From Uranotaenia lowii (Eukaryota > Arthropoda > Insecta > Diptera > Culicidae): a stretch of 64,000 nucleotides of DNA. Positions 9,471 through 23,091 of the stretch are shown one piece after another. The notes beneath the pieces are model-generated. The model had not been told where the DNA came from. It worked only from the letters and a program-made list of their open reading frames with translations, and ran no database searches. Made by a program: the position numbers and the translations under genes. How positions within the stretch are numbered: the first letter of the stretch is position 1; every line of letters begins with the position of its first letter. The stretch spans positions 329,859,920 to 329,923,919 of the forward strand of contig NC_073692.1 of NCBI RefSeq assembly GCF_029784155.1. The letters run 5' to 3'.

Positions 9471-12190
9471 AAAAGAACTCATGATTATGTGTTATGAATG
9501 ATTTGTAGGAGTTCCATCTTCCATCTTCCATAAATTAGAGTAATAATTGGGGACATTAAAAATATTAATTCATTTTATTTTGTAAACACAATTAAGTTAG
9601 TCTAACAAATAAAAAAAACCCTTGACTTGACAATTTCCTCTACGACAACATGCATCTAAATCCGGAGATGAAAAACTTGTTGACGTGATGTGTTGACGGC
9701 AAAAATGCTGCTACTAATTTGCACTCACGAAGAACGAAAGGCAAAAAGTTGACTGGCATCGCCAACACTCCTACTCCATGACATTGAGTTCTGCAGAAAG
9801 CAGAAAAAGAGAAACATCTTGATAATCTGTCGCTCCCGGGTATTTTTTTTTTCTTCTTACCGGAAAAAGGGCGCTGTCCAGCATCAACTTCTCGCTTTCT
9901 TGTCCCATCGACACGCTCTGTCAGTTAGTCTTACGTAGGACGCGTAAGTACATACATACAAAGTTGTCTGACCTGCAACGGCCAGGCCAAATGCAGTACC
10001 CGACGGACCGTGAAATGAGATCCGTATCCAATAAACTTTCATAAGTTGTTAAATGTGATTTCTATATTATTGAATTACATAGTTTGGGTTGCGATGCACT
10101 TGACGTTTTTCTCGGTTCGTGAGGGTTCGCATCGATTGGAGAAGACACATAACAATGAAAATGTGAAACCGGGATAAAACAAACATAAGTTATTTGAAAT
10201 TAAAAGACATAACACAAAACTTCTTACACCCTTTTATGTGATCTTATTAGTTAAGAAATACTCTTTCCTTCTAAGGTAGCTTTAAAAAAACGCAATACTT
10301 TGTACTCATTCATCCATAAATCTGTACTCTTACCTCGTATGAATATCATAATCACGTCCCTGCACTGCTTAGTTGTAACATATTTCACGTTAATAAATAC
10401 CGAAGCAATTCCTCCGTACAAATAGCTATTTACTCTACAGATTTGTTTAGTTGAGTTCCACTTAGCCGATCATTAGTTCAGATTTCTAGCAGCAAGTCCA
10501 TATGGCATATTTCGGTCTCTCATTCAGTGAGCTTCGATGTAATGCGATCACAAAACACGTGGAAATTCGCCAGCCAACAAGTTTATAAAGGCATTCTGCC
10601 TAGAAACGCTACAGGCAATTAGCGGCATCACCAACATCTCAATCGTCGTCATCACTAGCTGGAAAAATCAGCTTCCCTAAAGCAGTGGGTCAATGATTGT
10701 GTCTCCAGTCTAGGCATCGGAAGCCAAGCTACACATATGTAGGCATCTAGTCAATGTGACACTCCGGCTGCAGGCTCACGAGAGAATAATTGTCGGCCAT
10801 AAATTAGAGGAGATTATTATTTCGAGTAATTTATTTATTTGCCGATCGCATTTATCGTGTTATGATAGTGTGAGTGTGTGCGCGCTAGGCGCTAGAAAGA
10901 GTGAGCGGATTGGAAGTTTTTTATAACTGAAATAATACCTACTGGCTGAATGAGCAAATAATGTTCAGTGAATATTGAAAAAAAAACCTAGTTCATCAAA
11001 TTCTGAAGGTTGTTTTATGATAAACCCTTCTCGTTATGCAAACTTGGAAAAAGAACATTGTTCAATCAAGCCATGATATGTAAACTTAAAATACATACCT
11101 ATATATGTATAACAAATGAATGCATTGCAATGCAACAAACAAAAGTGATGCATCCTCGTGAAAAACTCGATATTTAAAATTGTGTTATCGTCTACGACAT
11201 CCGATTCAGAACTTTCGTTCTTCGTTTGTTTTGAAGTAATTATTGTTTAGTTCCCTCTATGGAGTTTTCGAAACAGAGGATATTGAAGAAAGCTTCTATA
11301 TGGGCGTGTTTTTTTTGTAAAGCGCATGTATGGATTTTTTTTATTTATGTATATGGTTTTCCGTCTCACGACATAATTTGAGGAACAATATTCCTCCATG
11401 TGATTGTGGATGAGGTACTTTGATAGATTCGGAAAGTTTTATCACTGATAATGACAGATATCATTTTAACTGATAATTTTACAGTCATGAACCTCAAAAT
11501 GCGATTTCTATAGAATTTTGGACGATTCATGAGAACAACATCTTTTCCTTCCACAAATCAGTCAAATAATGTCCGGCAAAAGCAATAAGAAAAGAAACAA
11601 TGAAATAAATGATTTATTTGTGTTTTAAAACCAAAATATCGCGATATTGTTTTGATTTTTTGTTTGAAATAGATTAACTGGTTGTTAAACATAAAATAGG
11701 ATTTTTCTATGGAAACATTCGCCCAAAATTCTATAGAAATCGCATTCCTTGGTTCATGCCTGAAATATTGTACCTCGCGTAAATTTTGATCTCATCGATA
11801 GAATTTTTCAAAAACTTCAGACATGCTAGCTTTATATTTCAACAATCACTCTGCAAAATTTCAATAAATAATTTAGCGTAGTTTCTGAGATATTGCAGTT
11901 TGAATGGTAAAAGTCCAGAAAGTCCGATTTTCGTTGAACTGCTGTATCTCAGGTCACACAAATTCTAGAAAGCTCAACAAAATCGCAATTGTATTTGTTT
12001 TGCATATATTTTGATATTTTTGTAAGGCATATTTTGCTCTTAATTAAAAAACATTAATGTTTTGAGATAAAGTTGATTTTTTTAAATATAGAATCTAGTT
12101 GCAAAACTCGATAAACATTTTAGATTTTTAAACTTTAACTAGAGATTAAAACAAAATATCCACATAACTCCACCTTAATTTTATGTGGGA
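9471..12190. other. Intergenic, no recognised feature
   Basis: AT-rich DNA with a GC-richer patch at 10600-10800. No open frame over 65 codons and no domain or recognised repeat. It could hold regulatory DNA, but nothing in the sequence shows it. Confidence 0.45.
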
Positions 12191-12347
12191 CTAGCTGATT
12201 TACCCGGCCTGGCTAGGGTTCACATAAAATATAAATCAAAATGAGTCGATCGATTTTTCGAAATGTTGGAAGCTTTATATTGATCATTTTAAGAAATTTG
12301 GCCCATGTTCGATCCCATCAGTTTCGTAAGTTTTTTTTATTTATTTT
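12191..12347 (-). mobile_element. Helitron 3'-end fragment
   Basis: On the minus strand the fragment ends ...GCCGGGTAAATCAGCTAG followed by T, the CTAG/T terminus of Helitrons. It abuts, in the same orientation, the terminus of the next Helitron at 12349. This indicates either insertion of one element next to another or tandem Helitron ends. Confidence 0.6.
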
Positions 12348-12348
12348 A

Positions 12349-14355
12349 CTAGCTAACCCGGTGTGCTCTGCTACACCTTTCAAAAACAAATGATATTTTC
12401 AAAAATCATTCCAATTTTTATGGTTTTGTTGGCATTATTTTGAATCAAATTATAACATAACTCATAAACAACCGCTATAAAATGAGAGCTGCAGCTTGAG
12501 TTTCGAATTGCAACACAAAGATGACTTAAACTAATTTTCTGAATCGCAATCTATAAATTTGTGTTAAAGATCTGATAATTTTAACTTGTTTTTTTAAGCT
12601 TCGTCCTGAAAAAAGGGGGTATCAAATTAATCATACGCAAACAATCTAACTTATAAAATATGGTTGTTTTCGCTTGATATGTTATGGATTTATGCTAAAC
12701 TAATAAGAGAGCCCCCCCCCCCTTTCTTTACCTTCACCCCTTGCTGAATGGTGATCGTGATCTTTACTAATCATACCCATTTTTGTCCGTTCCCAAAAAT
12801 CTTCTTATGTCAAATATAGTTTCATTGAATGATAAGTTGTTAAGCTTTATAACAAAATGTATATGGAGCCTCCCACATTCTTCCCCTTTCTACACTGTAA
12901 AGCGTAAAGGTCTATAACAATCTTAGAAACATGTCTTGTAAGCAAGTACCTTTCAATGCCACATTTGTTTCCATTTGTTGGGTTCGTTAGCATAAATTGA
13001 GAACTTATGCTAACAAAATTGAATTGGGCTCACTCCCTCCTACTATGTACCTACTCACTGAAAGGAGGATGGTGTGTCAGATAATCAAAGAATCATACCA
13101 AAGTGATTTTCCATGTTAAGTTTATCTCGGATTTTGTAAAAAAAAAGGTAAATGTAAGCCTCCTCTTCCCTTCCTTTATTCCCAATTCTATCAACTTACT
13201 GCAAGAAAGGAATTGTTTCACATAGAAAACATATTTTTCGTACTTAAATACATTTTGATGCCCAATTTGGTTTCATTTGGTTCATAAATTCCTGACTTTT
13301 TCAAAAATATGGTATGGAAGCCCCCCATTTCCCCTTTATATCTTTCGCTGAAAAAAGGTGGGGCTTCAATTTATAATAGAAACATTCTTCGTATCCAAAT
13401 ACCCTTTACATGCCAAATATGGTTCAATTTGCTCGATCAACTCTCCAGTTATACTGAAAATTGTATGGGATACCTCTCCACCCCCTTTTCATCCACCTCT
13501 TTGAAGGAGTGAGGGATACCAAAAAGTTATATTCTCGTACCCAAATATAGTTTTATGTCAAATTTGTTTCCATTTGTTTTTGTAGTTTTGAGTTATGCAG
13601 TAAAAATTGTGTAAAACTCTCCTCCCTCATTCCTTTCTCCCCGCTAGAAGAAGGAAGGTGTTTCAAACAATCATTAGAACATATCACATTCCCAAATACC
13701 CTTCCATGCCAAATTGGGTCCATTTGCTTAATTAGTTTTTGAGTTATGTAAAAAATTATAAAAGAGGCCCCCTCCCCCCTTTATATCTCCTTACTGGAAA
13801 GGTGGAAGGGTCTTGAAAAATCCTAGAAATATTTTTCGAATACAAATACCCTCCCATGCCAAATTTGGTTCCACTTGCTTTATAAGTTTTTGAGTTATGT
13901 AAAAAAATATGAAACAGGCCCCCTCCCACTTTCTATTGAAAAGAGGGAGGGGTCTCAAATAATCATTGAAATATTTTTTGTATCCAAATACCTTCCCGTA
14001 CCAAGTTTGGTTCCAATATTTTAATAAGTTTTCGAGTTATATGAAAAATTGTAAGGTAGCCCCCCTCCACCCTTTCTATCACCCCACTGAGAGGAGGGAG
14101 GGGTACCTTATATTCATAGAAATATTTCTCGTTTCCAAATATCACCCCATGCCAAATATGTTACCATTTGCTTGATGGGTTCTCGAGTTATGCAGAAAAT
14201 CGTCTTTTGTTTGGGAGGCCCCTACCCCCCTTCATGAGAGAGGGAGGGGTCTCAAACCATAATAGAAACCTTGCCCTGCCTCCAATAGCCCCACTTGCAC
14301 GGTTTCATGCAAATCGGTTCAGTAGTTTCACGATCGGTTCCCGGATCACGAGCTA
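12349..14355 (-). mobile_element. Non-autonomous Helitron with ~150-bp monomer array, 5'-truncated
   Basis: The 3' end on the minus strand reads GAGCACACCGGGTTAGCTAG, with host T following, fitting Helitron insertion between A and T. The interior is an array of diverged ~150-bp units, each with a C- or G-rich tract, then a CATGCCAAATTTGGTTCCAT-like core. Core positions are about 12955, 13107, 13258, 13408, 13553, 13706, 13855, 13997 and 14149. No Rep-helicase coding is present. It is homologous in inverted orientation to the element at 23092-25104. The distal side keeps the ACTGAACCGATTTGCATGAA part near the 5' end, but lacks the terminal TCTATATG sequence. Confidence 0.8.
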
Positions 14356-17051
14356 AATTGATATTGAATTGGATCTTCAGATTCAGTGTTCTCATAAATC
14401 CATTCATAAAACATCCTTATCATATTTTGAAACACTATCAACATATATTTTTGTGCTTTATTATATAAAGTATAACTTTCAAAACATGCTTCAATTACGG
14501 TTTTTAAAATATTCTTCTGATCATCCAATGACCAAAACATACAACTAATTTGCTGTTCGAAATTCTTGACAATCAATGGAACTTTAAATGAAAAAAAACG
14601 AAAACTTTAATGGTATTATTTTAAAGATATGGAAAAAAAATCAAAAATTTGAAATCACAAATAAAAGTGAAAAATAAGTAAATAAGAAGCATAAAGTGTT
14701 TTTTTTCTCGTGTTAAATTTGAATGAAGATTTTTGTTTTAAAAATGGTATTAATAACTGGTAGTTTAAGGAAAAAAAACCTAAACTTTCACCTTAATTTC
14801 TAAATATTTATCAGTATTTGAGAAATGGTTGAGAAATTCTCATCAAGCATAAAATATCAATGTTGACTTAATAAGAGAAGAGTTAAAAAAAGTGCTCAGT
14901 ACCAGAGCGTTGTCATGTCAATCTGATTAAGTTCAATTTTATTTGTATTGTAATTTGTCTAAAATTACTCAATGAAAGTTTTCTAGAATGTAAGACATTT
15001 GGCAGCAATCTGTTAGAAAATTTAAATACAGAGAAATACTTATTGAACTATTGAAAATTTTTAAGTTCCTTCAGTAAAAAAAAAATCAAGAAAATATGAA
15101 AATAATAAGCTATTTTCAATACATTATGATTATTGAAAATTTTAGTAAGTTTCAGAGCCTACTTTTTAGAGGTTATTTAAAGAATTGAATCATTGTGCGT
15201 TCGCGTGAACTTTTTATCGTAAGATTAGTTAGGGGAAAGTCGGGTAAAACGGACACTTACAATATTTCGAAAATTACTATTTTAGCAAGAATCTAATGAT
15301 GAGAATATGTTCGCCTTAGAGTATCAACACTTTCGAGACCCTTTGTTTATTTACATCAAGCAAATTCTCATAATAGTAAATAAAACAAACAAAAACTTTG
15401 AGTATTCATTATTTGATGTAATTTTCTCGCACCATAAAATAGTTCATAACTCGCCACATTTCCTTAAATTTCAAATGTTTTCAAAGCTGGTGAGTTCATT
15501 AGGCTTCTTCTTAACCGTCTGGAGAAAAATCAGCGAATTTCGTTTGAAGGGCTTTAGCAACAAACGATTTGACCAAAAAGTTGCTAAGGCGGGTAAGACG
15601 GAAACCTTAATGCAGGGTAAAACGGACACATACGTTTCTCCAAGTATTTCAATTTTTTCATCGGTTTGATCCTCCATCTGTCTTCAAAAGACCTGTAAAT
15701 AAAAAAAAAAAACTCCATCTAAAACAGGCCATAAACTGTTAAAAACGGGATTTCCGGTAAAGATAGCACTTATAAAATACGGAATTCCTAAAACCACAAT
15801 GTTTCGCTTCTGGACTTAGACCAATTGATTTCATTTTGATTGTAAAACATTCTCAAATACTTAACTCACAAAAGTATGTGTTTCTAAAACAATTTTTCCG
15901 GCATTCCACGGCAATTTTTCCACGGAGTGCCCATTTTACGGAATCAAAGATCGTTTTTTCACATATCCGAAATTGTTTCGAACATCGGAATCTGAGTTAA
16001 AAACCAAATTTTTATTCAAGGTTTAGAATTCAGATTCAGAACTAATATAGCAAAATTCAGCTCAGCTTTCAGATTAAGCTCATAAATTAGTTCAACAAGC
16101 AAAAGAAAATATAAAGATGAATATTTTGAGGAGCAATTTTAACCGCAGGAGATCGCATGCACGATTTAGTGTGAATTCTATTTCAAAATTACAATTTTTT
16201 AATCAATGGCCATTTGTATATACAAATTAGCTGGAATTCAAAAATATCAAGAAGAATTTGAGATCAGTTTACAAGATTTGTTAATAAAAGAAAATCAGAT
16301 TTTTATTTTAAATATATTATCCACCCACAAGATTTAAATTATAGAATTTTTTGAAAAAAAAGGCAGATAATGAAACATGTAATTTTGACGTTTAAAAGTT
16401 CTTCAAGGATTTCCATATTTTTTTGTGTTTTGTATGTAATATTATAACTATCTACAAACATGTTTCAGTTTTTCAAGATCCCAATTTCAAATCTTAATCT
16501 GTAATTTAGTTTGAAATTTGAACCTCAATATTTTGAACTCTTACTTTTCAAATTTTGATTTGTTTTCATCGATGGTTAAAATTTTTGTTTTATGATTTTG
16601 GCTGAATCAGTTTATTTTATTGCAGCAAAGTATAAGTTTTTTTTTTTCAAACAGAAATTGAAGGCTTTCTAAAGAAACTTTTCACGTGAGCTTTCATTAC
16701 GTCGTATGAAACATCTTAAGAATTCACAGAAAACTGCTGCAAAAGTTATCAAAACAACTTAAAAGTTTGTATTTCACATATAGAATATGTTTTCCAGGCT
16801 ACAAATGTTCTAAATGGAAAGAAATCACGACTAATTTATGTCAGTTTTTGTATTTTTTTTTTCGTAATAAAACTGATTTTTTTACATTTTATTTCATTCG
16901 ACATAATGAAATCTCACGCGAGACTTATTCTATGCTCAAATCAATAGTTTAATTCAAGATTCTAGAGCATATTCTCAGATTTCAATAAAACCATCGATGA
17001 AAAAACAACAAATTTCCTATTTTATTACTAAAGGCTTAATTGTACAAATAA
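14356..17051. other. Intergenic; iterated GGGTAAAACGGACAC motif
   Basis: AT-rich, with no supported gene. CGGGTAAAACGGACAC occurs at 15241-15256, a near copy at 15592-15603 and another at 15614-15629. These look like pieces of a MITE family with such termini, but no matching inverted end was found. The 120-codon open frame at 15307-15669 lies across these motifs and shows no domain. Confidence 0.4.
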
Positions 17052-17238
17052 ACAAATGTAGGTTCTTAAATACGTCCTTTAAACTTTAAAATAATTAGCT
17101 ACATATGTACATTTTTTTAAATAAAAAAATGTACAAATGTAGCTATTTTTTTTGTTTTATTTTTTTTTAAGACAAAAAAAATAAAAATGTAGCTAATTAT
17201 ATTAAAGCTTTAAGGACGTATTTTCAAAGCTACTATTT
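17052..17238. repeat. Imperfect palindrome (small inverted-repeat element)
   Basis: ATACGTCCTTTAAACTTTAA...AATTAGCTACAT on the left is mirrored by ATGTAGCTAATTATATTAAA...AGGACGTAT on the right. A second, shorter hairpin (AGCTACATATGTACATTT / AAATGTACAAATGTAGCT) lies in the centre. This could be a degenerate MITE. No target duplication was identified. Confidence 0.55.
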
Positions 17239-20200
17239 AATACGAAAAACTATTTACTAATTAATAATGAAATAGTATTTTTAAAAAACATGTTAATAAA
17301 AAAACAACCATTCGACTAAAAGTCATATGGTAAATCGTTTAAGGATTCCTAGAGGATCTAACGGTGAACTAAAATTTGAATAAAAGTGAAGTTGATTTGA
17401 TTTCACGAAGTTAGAAATGTGAGAGGATTTAATATGCGAAAATTTCAATGGAAGACGTAATAAAAAAAGAGAGCAAATAAACAGGCCTGACTTCGTTTCT
17501 AGAAGCTGCCAACCAGTTAAATATACAAAATACGGTGGTCAAATCGTGCGCATAATATATGAACCGCAAGTGGGGAGATATTTAAAAAAAATCTAATGGA
17601 TAGCAAAAGCGGGCTCTTTAGCGGGCCTCGGGCAGGATTTCAGCCAGAAACTTTTCGTTGCAAAGTCTCGTCTGTATTTTCCGAAGTTAAACGAGGAGAT
17701 TAAATTGATGTCTAGTATGTACTTGAGGAGGCTGATGATTGTGGAAGCTGCAAATCAATCTACATATGTTTCATAAAGATTGACACGATAAATGGATCAA
17801 ATATACAACGTAGACTGCCTCCAAATGAGATCGTTTAACCCGCATAGGACTTCAATAGATCTCACAAAGTTTAAATTCCTATTTTTTGTCGGATCTGGAC
17901 TTGTGCCATTACGCAAAAACTGTGGTGGAGTGATAGAAAGTCAAATATGTTGTTTTTCTGCCTAAGGAAGACAATCAACTAAATTTGTCATAACTTCTAC
18001 TAAATTTAAAATTTTGAGAAATTTTAAAAACTGAAATCTTCGGGAAAGAAAACGTTCTCAACAATAAGCATGAATTGGAAAAAAGAAGGTTCATTATATG
18101 CATTATAGATGGCTCGAGCGGTGCCCTAAAACAGAAGTCGAAAAACTTCTTCGCTATTTAAAATTACACAAAATTTCCAGCTGGAACACAATAAATCGAT
18201 GATGGTATCGGATTTGGCTGACCAAATGAATTTTTTCCCCTAGATTTTGCTTAGGTTTGTATGAGTTTCTCTTTTTTTTATCTACATTTGAAGTAAAAAT
18301 TACTAGAACTTCAAAAAAAATCGATACTGTTATGATTTGATATCTTATACATATGTATGATATCTATTATTTCTTCAGTTGAATGTGTATAAATTTTTAG
18401 CACCAGCTAGTGAAGCAACTTGAGGTGTTTGAAAACATCCATCAAACTCCTGAGGTAATAATTTGTCATATGTATAGGATTCTAGGGAAACTTCTTGTTC
18501 CTTTGAAGAAATTCTTTGACATTTATGTTAACAACACTAGTTACTTAACAGTTGACTTTCACCAAATTGGACGACAAATCTGTTAGATCACACAAAGTAC
18601 TTCAAAAAATTTAAGTAGTTCAAGCAAAGCAACGATTAGTGGAGTTTATAGAAGGATCCATTACATGACTCGAATCTTTATCTTTTAATCAATTTTAATA
18701 TTATGATCCCATTCAATAAAGATGGTTATTTATGCTAATTTAAAATAATTGATTGTATATGTTCTTAAAAGGTAAGAAGTATGAAATGTTATGATGATTT
18801 TATAAATTTCAATTAGTTTAATGGCTGAATTCAAAACAATCCGTTTTATGCTTCCGAAATCAATGTTCATTCGGAACTAACTTTTCATTCATATTTTTTT
18901 AACAATTTCAACAGAAATGTCTTTCAATTTGATCTCAACAGTCCTAAAAATGTGTATTCCGTCTGAAAATTTTCCACATTTCTTGCATATTTTTTATTTA
19001 CAAAACCACCTTATTGAAAACTGTTGGCATTATCTACGTCGAAGGTTGATATTGTTGTTCAATCTCGGTTGGGGAAGACCAATTATCATAACTTTAACGA
19101 TTTAAGACATTTTCCTAAGATTTTACGCTCATCTGATGGTTACATGTGTATTCTGTACATTTGAACAATATCAAGGAAACAATATCTTTCCCAGTAGTTT
19201 AAGCAGTTTTCTTAAGCAAAAACTACCCAAATGACAATTTAAAATTAGCAGCAAAAAGCCATTCTCAGAAAATTCATGCTCGACTTTTGCTTCTGTTACC
19301 ATTTTAGGTAGATGCCTAAAAATGCTGCTCGATTCCCACAACTTTATGTTACAAGGTAAATATTGTTTTTTTCACCGAAAGCACATGCACACATATGCTT
19401 TCGAAAACACTTCCCATAAATTGTTCTATTCCAACTAAATAGTAGTAGCTAGAAACCGTGCAGCAAATACATCTTCATGAACAGCTGGGACAAGCTTCGG
19501 TCCTCTTTTTTATTAGTTGGTATTTCTGTAACCCACCCACATCCAGTTCAGCTGAGAACCGGAACAAGTTGCGACTCTGTTTGTCAGTGTGACGAAACAA
19601 TAAATGTTTCGACAAACCACTAACTTGTGCGATCCGGAGAGAGTTCTGTGTGTACTTTCATAAATCACATTTATTGCCAAAATCTCTCGGCCACAAACCG
19701 CAAACACCCCATGAAGTGGCCGATTGAGGTAGTGGGATGGGAAAGAGAAAGGACTTGAAAATTCCGAATTCCGGCAACCAAACCAACAAACTGGGGCCCA
19801 GGCGCAAAAGTTTCAATTCATTCGGAAAAATAACCCTTTCACACCCCTCGGGCATTTTCCTCTCCTTGGGTGGGTGAATGGACGACACATCACAAGTGAG
19901 CCGAGAGATTAAGGCCAGGGACTCGGAACACGTCCGAAAAAAAAGTTTATTACTTTTTCGGCCTATTGCTTCACAGAGCAATGGAGTTCCCCCCGAATTG
20001 CCAGCTCGTAATCCGGTGCACGGGCAATTGCCTCCGTGAAGCGACGAACCGGAAGAACCTTGCCATGAAGCGATTACGTCTCATCTCTTTTTTTTTTATT
20101 CCAACTTCCACTAAACTAGACCATTCAAAAGTTGAAAGTTGCAGTTCAGAAAAAAAAATCCCATTTAACGCTCTCATCGCATCACTTTCGATTCAATTTA

Positions 20201-22070
20201 AAGTCCCAAAGTGGAACCTTCAACCCCTGCTGGCCCGGTCGATGTCCTTCTCGGAGATCCGAGAAGCAAAAAAGCATACCACTTCACATTTTGACCATCC
20301 CCGGAACAAGGGACAAAATTCAATAACGCCTCTTGGTGGGAGAGGGTGATTTTTTCCACCATGTAGGTAGGCAGCTTGCAAAAGTTTAGTTTCCGGGGTG
20401 AAAGAAGAAAAAAAGACATCTTTACCAGATTTTTCCTTCTTCTCAACAATCTTAGACATAGGCTGGGGAAGATTACTCTTTCCCTCAGAACAGGAAACAG
20501 GAGATCACAGGACAAAGTTGATGCTCGACTTAAGTTGTAATATCCTTTTTCTTCGGTACAATTTTTTCTCACTTCTGCGAAGATGCAACATCCTACTGAT
20601 GACGCGCTCACCTCCTCCGGGGGTGAAAATTGTTATTATTTTTGCCGACGGTGTTTTGCGGGATTGGGAATCGAAATCGGATAAAAAATTTGAATTTCAC
20701 ACCGGATGGAAGCAGAATTGTAGTCTGATTTTTTGCTTTCACTTGTTTTTTTCTGTGGATGAAAAACATAAAAAGAATTTAATTAAGTGTGCCGTGAAGG
20801 AAAAAAAACACTCGAAAATTGGGAGAATAAAAAGATTGAAATCGGAATCAAATTTAAGATTGTCTCGCGTTTTTTTATTCGAGCGCCATATGGCTTCAGA
20901 CAGTTCTTTTGAGATACAAATTCCAACAAAAAGTGTTTTTATTGTTTTTCATTACTATTGATCATCAAGAAGTTTATTTGTAACATGATACACAACAATG
21001 AATATACATAGTTCTTAAGTACTGATACATACTTTTTTATAAAATTTTTAGTTTTTCGAACTAAAAAAATGCATTGTTGCGGCCAAGCGTTTGCTTATTA
21101 TACACCTCAGGAAGCATCTTTATATAATTTCAAAAAATGTTACAAAGAATAAAACTATTTTTCAAAGTCACCGACACTGCATGACACTAGACCAAAGCAT
21201 TCCCTAAATTTTAAACATAGCATAGTTATAAAATGAATTACCCTAGAAAGCCGCTACTTGTAGATTGATGATTGTTAATCTTGCAGAAAAAATTAACGGT
21301 TTCTTTCAAAAAACTTTAAAGTTTACACTAATGGTTGAGCCATTTTTAACAAAAGAAATAATACAAAAACCAAAAAAAATACAGAGAATATGTTTAAAAA
21401 ATGAACAAAAATAGTAAATAGTTACACAAATTAAATGAAAACAATAAAAGTATTAAAGTTTTCATAACAATGACTTTAGACGTCTTCCATTTTGTCCTTC
21501 TTTTTAAAAAAAAAAAATGTCAAACTTTTTGATAGTTATTCCTACCAAATGTCCAACTTTTCTATATGTTATTCGGTAAACCCATGAAAGAGATGGTTTC
21601 CGGCAATATTTTCAACAACTTTTTCTGACACCGCTGTAGAAAGTCTATCGAATATTTGATATTAAAATTTTAATTCATAAAATAATTTTGTTGAATACTG
21701 CAAAACGATTGGAATTATGATTTTAGAAATATCAAAGATTCAATTTGGGGTTAATTTTTTTTTTCAATTTCGTTAAAAACGTCGTATTTGGGAATTTATC
21801 ATTGAATTAGAAACTTTAATTTCCAATTCATTGTTCTCGTCCACAGTTCTGTACAAAAAGTGCACCAAATGTGTTGCGGTTCGGATTAATAAACACAAGA
21901 TTTTTTGTAGCAATACACTGCACCTTTGATTAAGGTTTTTTCACCGTTGGTGTTACTTTTTATATTTAATTTGTTGATTAGTTTTAGAAAATCATACTCA
22001 CAATACTTGGAAAAGATTACTAGCTCTTTGAGATCTAGGACTACTGATATTGACGTATTTCTTTCAATTT
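17239..22070. other. Intergenic, no recognised feature
   Basis: AT-rich, except for a GC-richer block at about 19500-20650 with several overlapping open frames on both strands (up to 187 codons at 20398-20961). None shows a domain, consistent coding composition or splice structure, so none is called. The block could be regulatory or exonic DNA of an unseen gene, but I cannot support that. Confidence 0.4.
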
Positions 22071-22163
22071 TGCATTGAAAAAACCTGAACGCCCCTCATT
22101 TCGAAGGTGTGTGTGGGTAGAATGTTGCTTCTATTTTAATTTTGGAATTCATTCTTCAGTTGT

Positions 22164-22950
22164 CAAAATGCTGTCCAAGAAGAAGAGCAGCATATCAAAA
22201 TTTTGCTCGCGCATCGCGAAAATCCGAGCTACTCGCACGCAAATCTGGCAAAATCGCTCAAAGTTGCCAAATCAACCGTTACAAATGTAATTAAAGTGTT
22301 TGGGGAACGTTTGTCGACAGCCAGGAAGTCTGGATCGGGGGGAAATCGAAAACCGGAAGCCGCTGAGACGACAAAGAGAGTTGCAGGTAGTTTCAAGCGA
22401 AACTCTAACCTCTCTTTCCGAGTGGCCGCAAATAAGCTGGGTGTATCGTCTACAACCGTGCATCGAGCCAAAAAACGAGCCGGACTATCGACTTACAAGA
22501 AGGTAGTGACTCCAAATCGCGATGATAAACAAAATACGACGGCCAAAACGCGATCCCGGAGGACGATGCTGACGAAGTTTGACTGCGTGGTAATGGACGA
22601 CGAAACCTACGTCAAAGCCGACTACAAGCAGCTTCCGGGACAGGAGTTTTATACGGCAAAAGGAAGGGGAAAGGAAGCAGATATTTTCAAGCACATTAAA
22701 CTGTCAAAGCTCGCGAAAAAATATCTGGTTTGGCAAACCATCTGTACCTGTGCCTGTGGCTTGAAAAGCAGCATTTTCATAGCTTTTGTGGACTGTCAAC
22801 CAAGAAATTTACGTGAAAGAGTGTTTGAATAAACGTCTGCTGCCTTTCCCGAAGAAACACGGTTGTTCCGTACTGTTTTGGCCGGATTTGGCATCTTGCC
22901 ATTACGGTAAAAAGGCCATGGAGTGGTACGTTGTACTAACTGAGTAATTT
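22164..22950 (+). pseudogene. Tc1/mariner (probably DD37E-type) transposase, frameshifted and truncated
   Basis: Three frame segments are collinear. The first starts ATGCTGTCCAAG and shifts frame within about 25 bp. The main segment (22203 to about 22785) holds a paired helix-turn-helix: SHANLAKSLKVAKSTVTNVI, then FRVAANKLGVSSTTVHRAKK. It also has the first catalytic aspartate in CVVMDDETYV and the LPGQEFYTAKG motif. After another frameshift near 22785, NQEIYVKECLNKRLLPF and FWPDLASCHYGKKAMEWY follow, carrying the second catalytic aspartate. The sequence then degenerates, and the third acidic residue and C-terminus are missing. At least two frameshifts make it non-functional. A Helitron lies about 140 bp downstream. 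Confidence 0.85.
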
Positions 22951-23091
22951 GATCTAGAAACGGTTGAAACCAGTCGATTTCTACACCCATAAAAGAGGTT
23001 GCAAAAATCCAATGCCTATTTAGCAAATCTCTGTGCCAAAAATGCGCTGAAAGTGTACTGTACCAAAGATGAAATGGTTGAAAATCACTAA

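Noticed and set aside
12640..14290. Regularly spaced ~150-bp repeats considered as a gene-family or CRISPR-like array
   Set aside because: They are diverged monomers inside a Helitron, repeated in the second copy, with no coding.
15307..15669. 120-codon open frame
   Set aside because: It overlaps iterated GGGTAAAACGGACAC repeat sequence and has no recognisable domain.
20398..20961. 187-codon plus-strand open frame
   Set aside because: No domain, atypical composition and competing frames on both strands; its 3' part is AT-rich.
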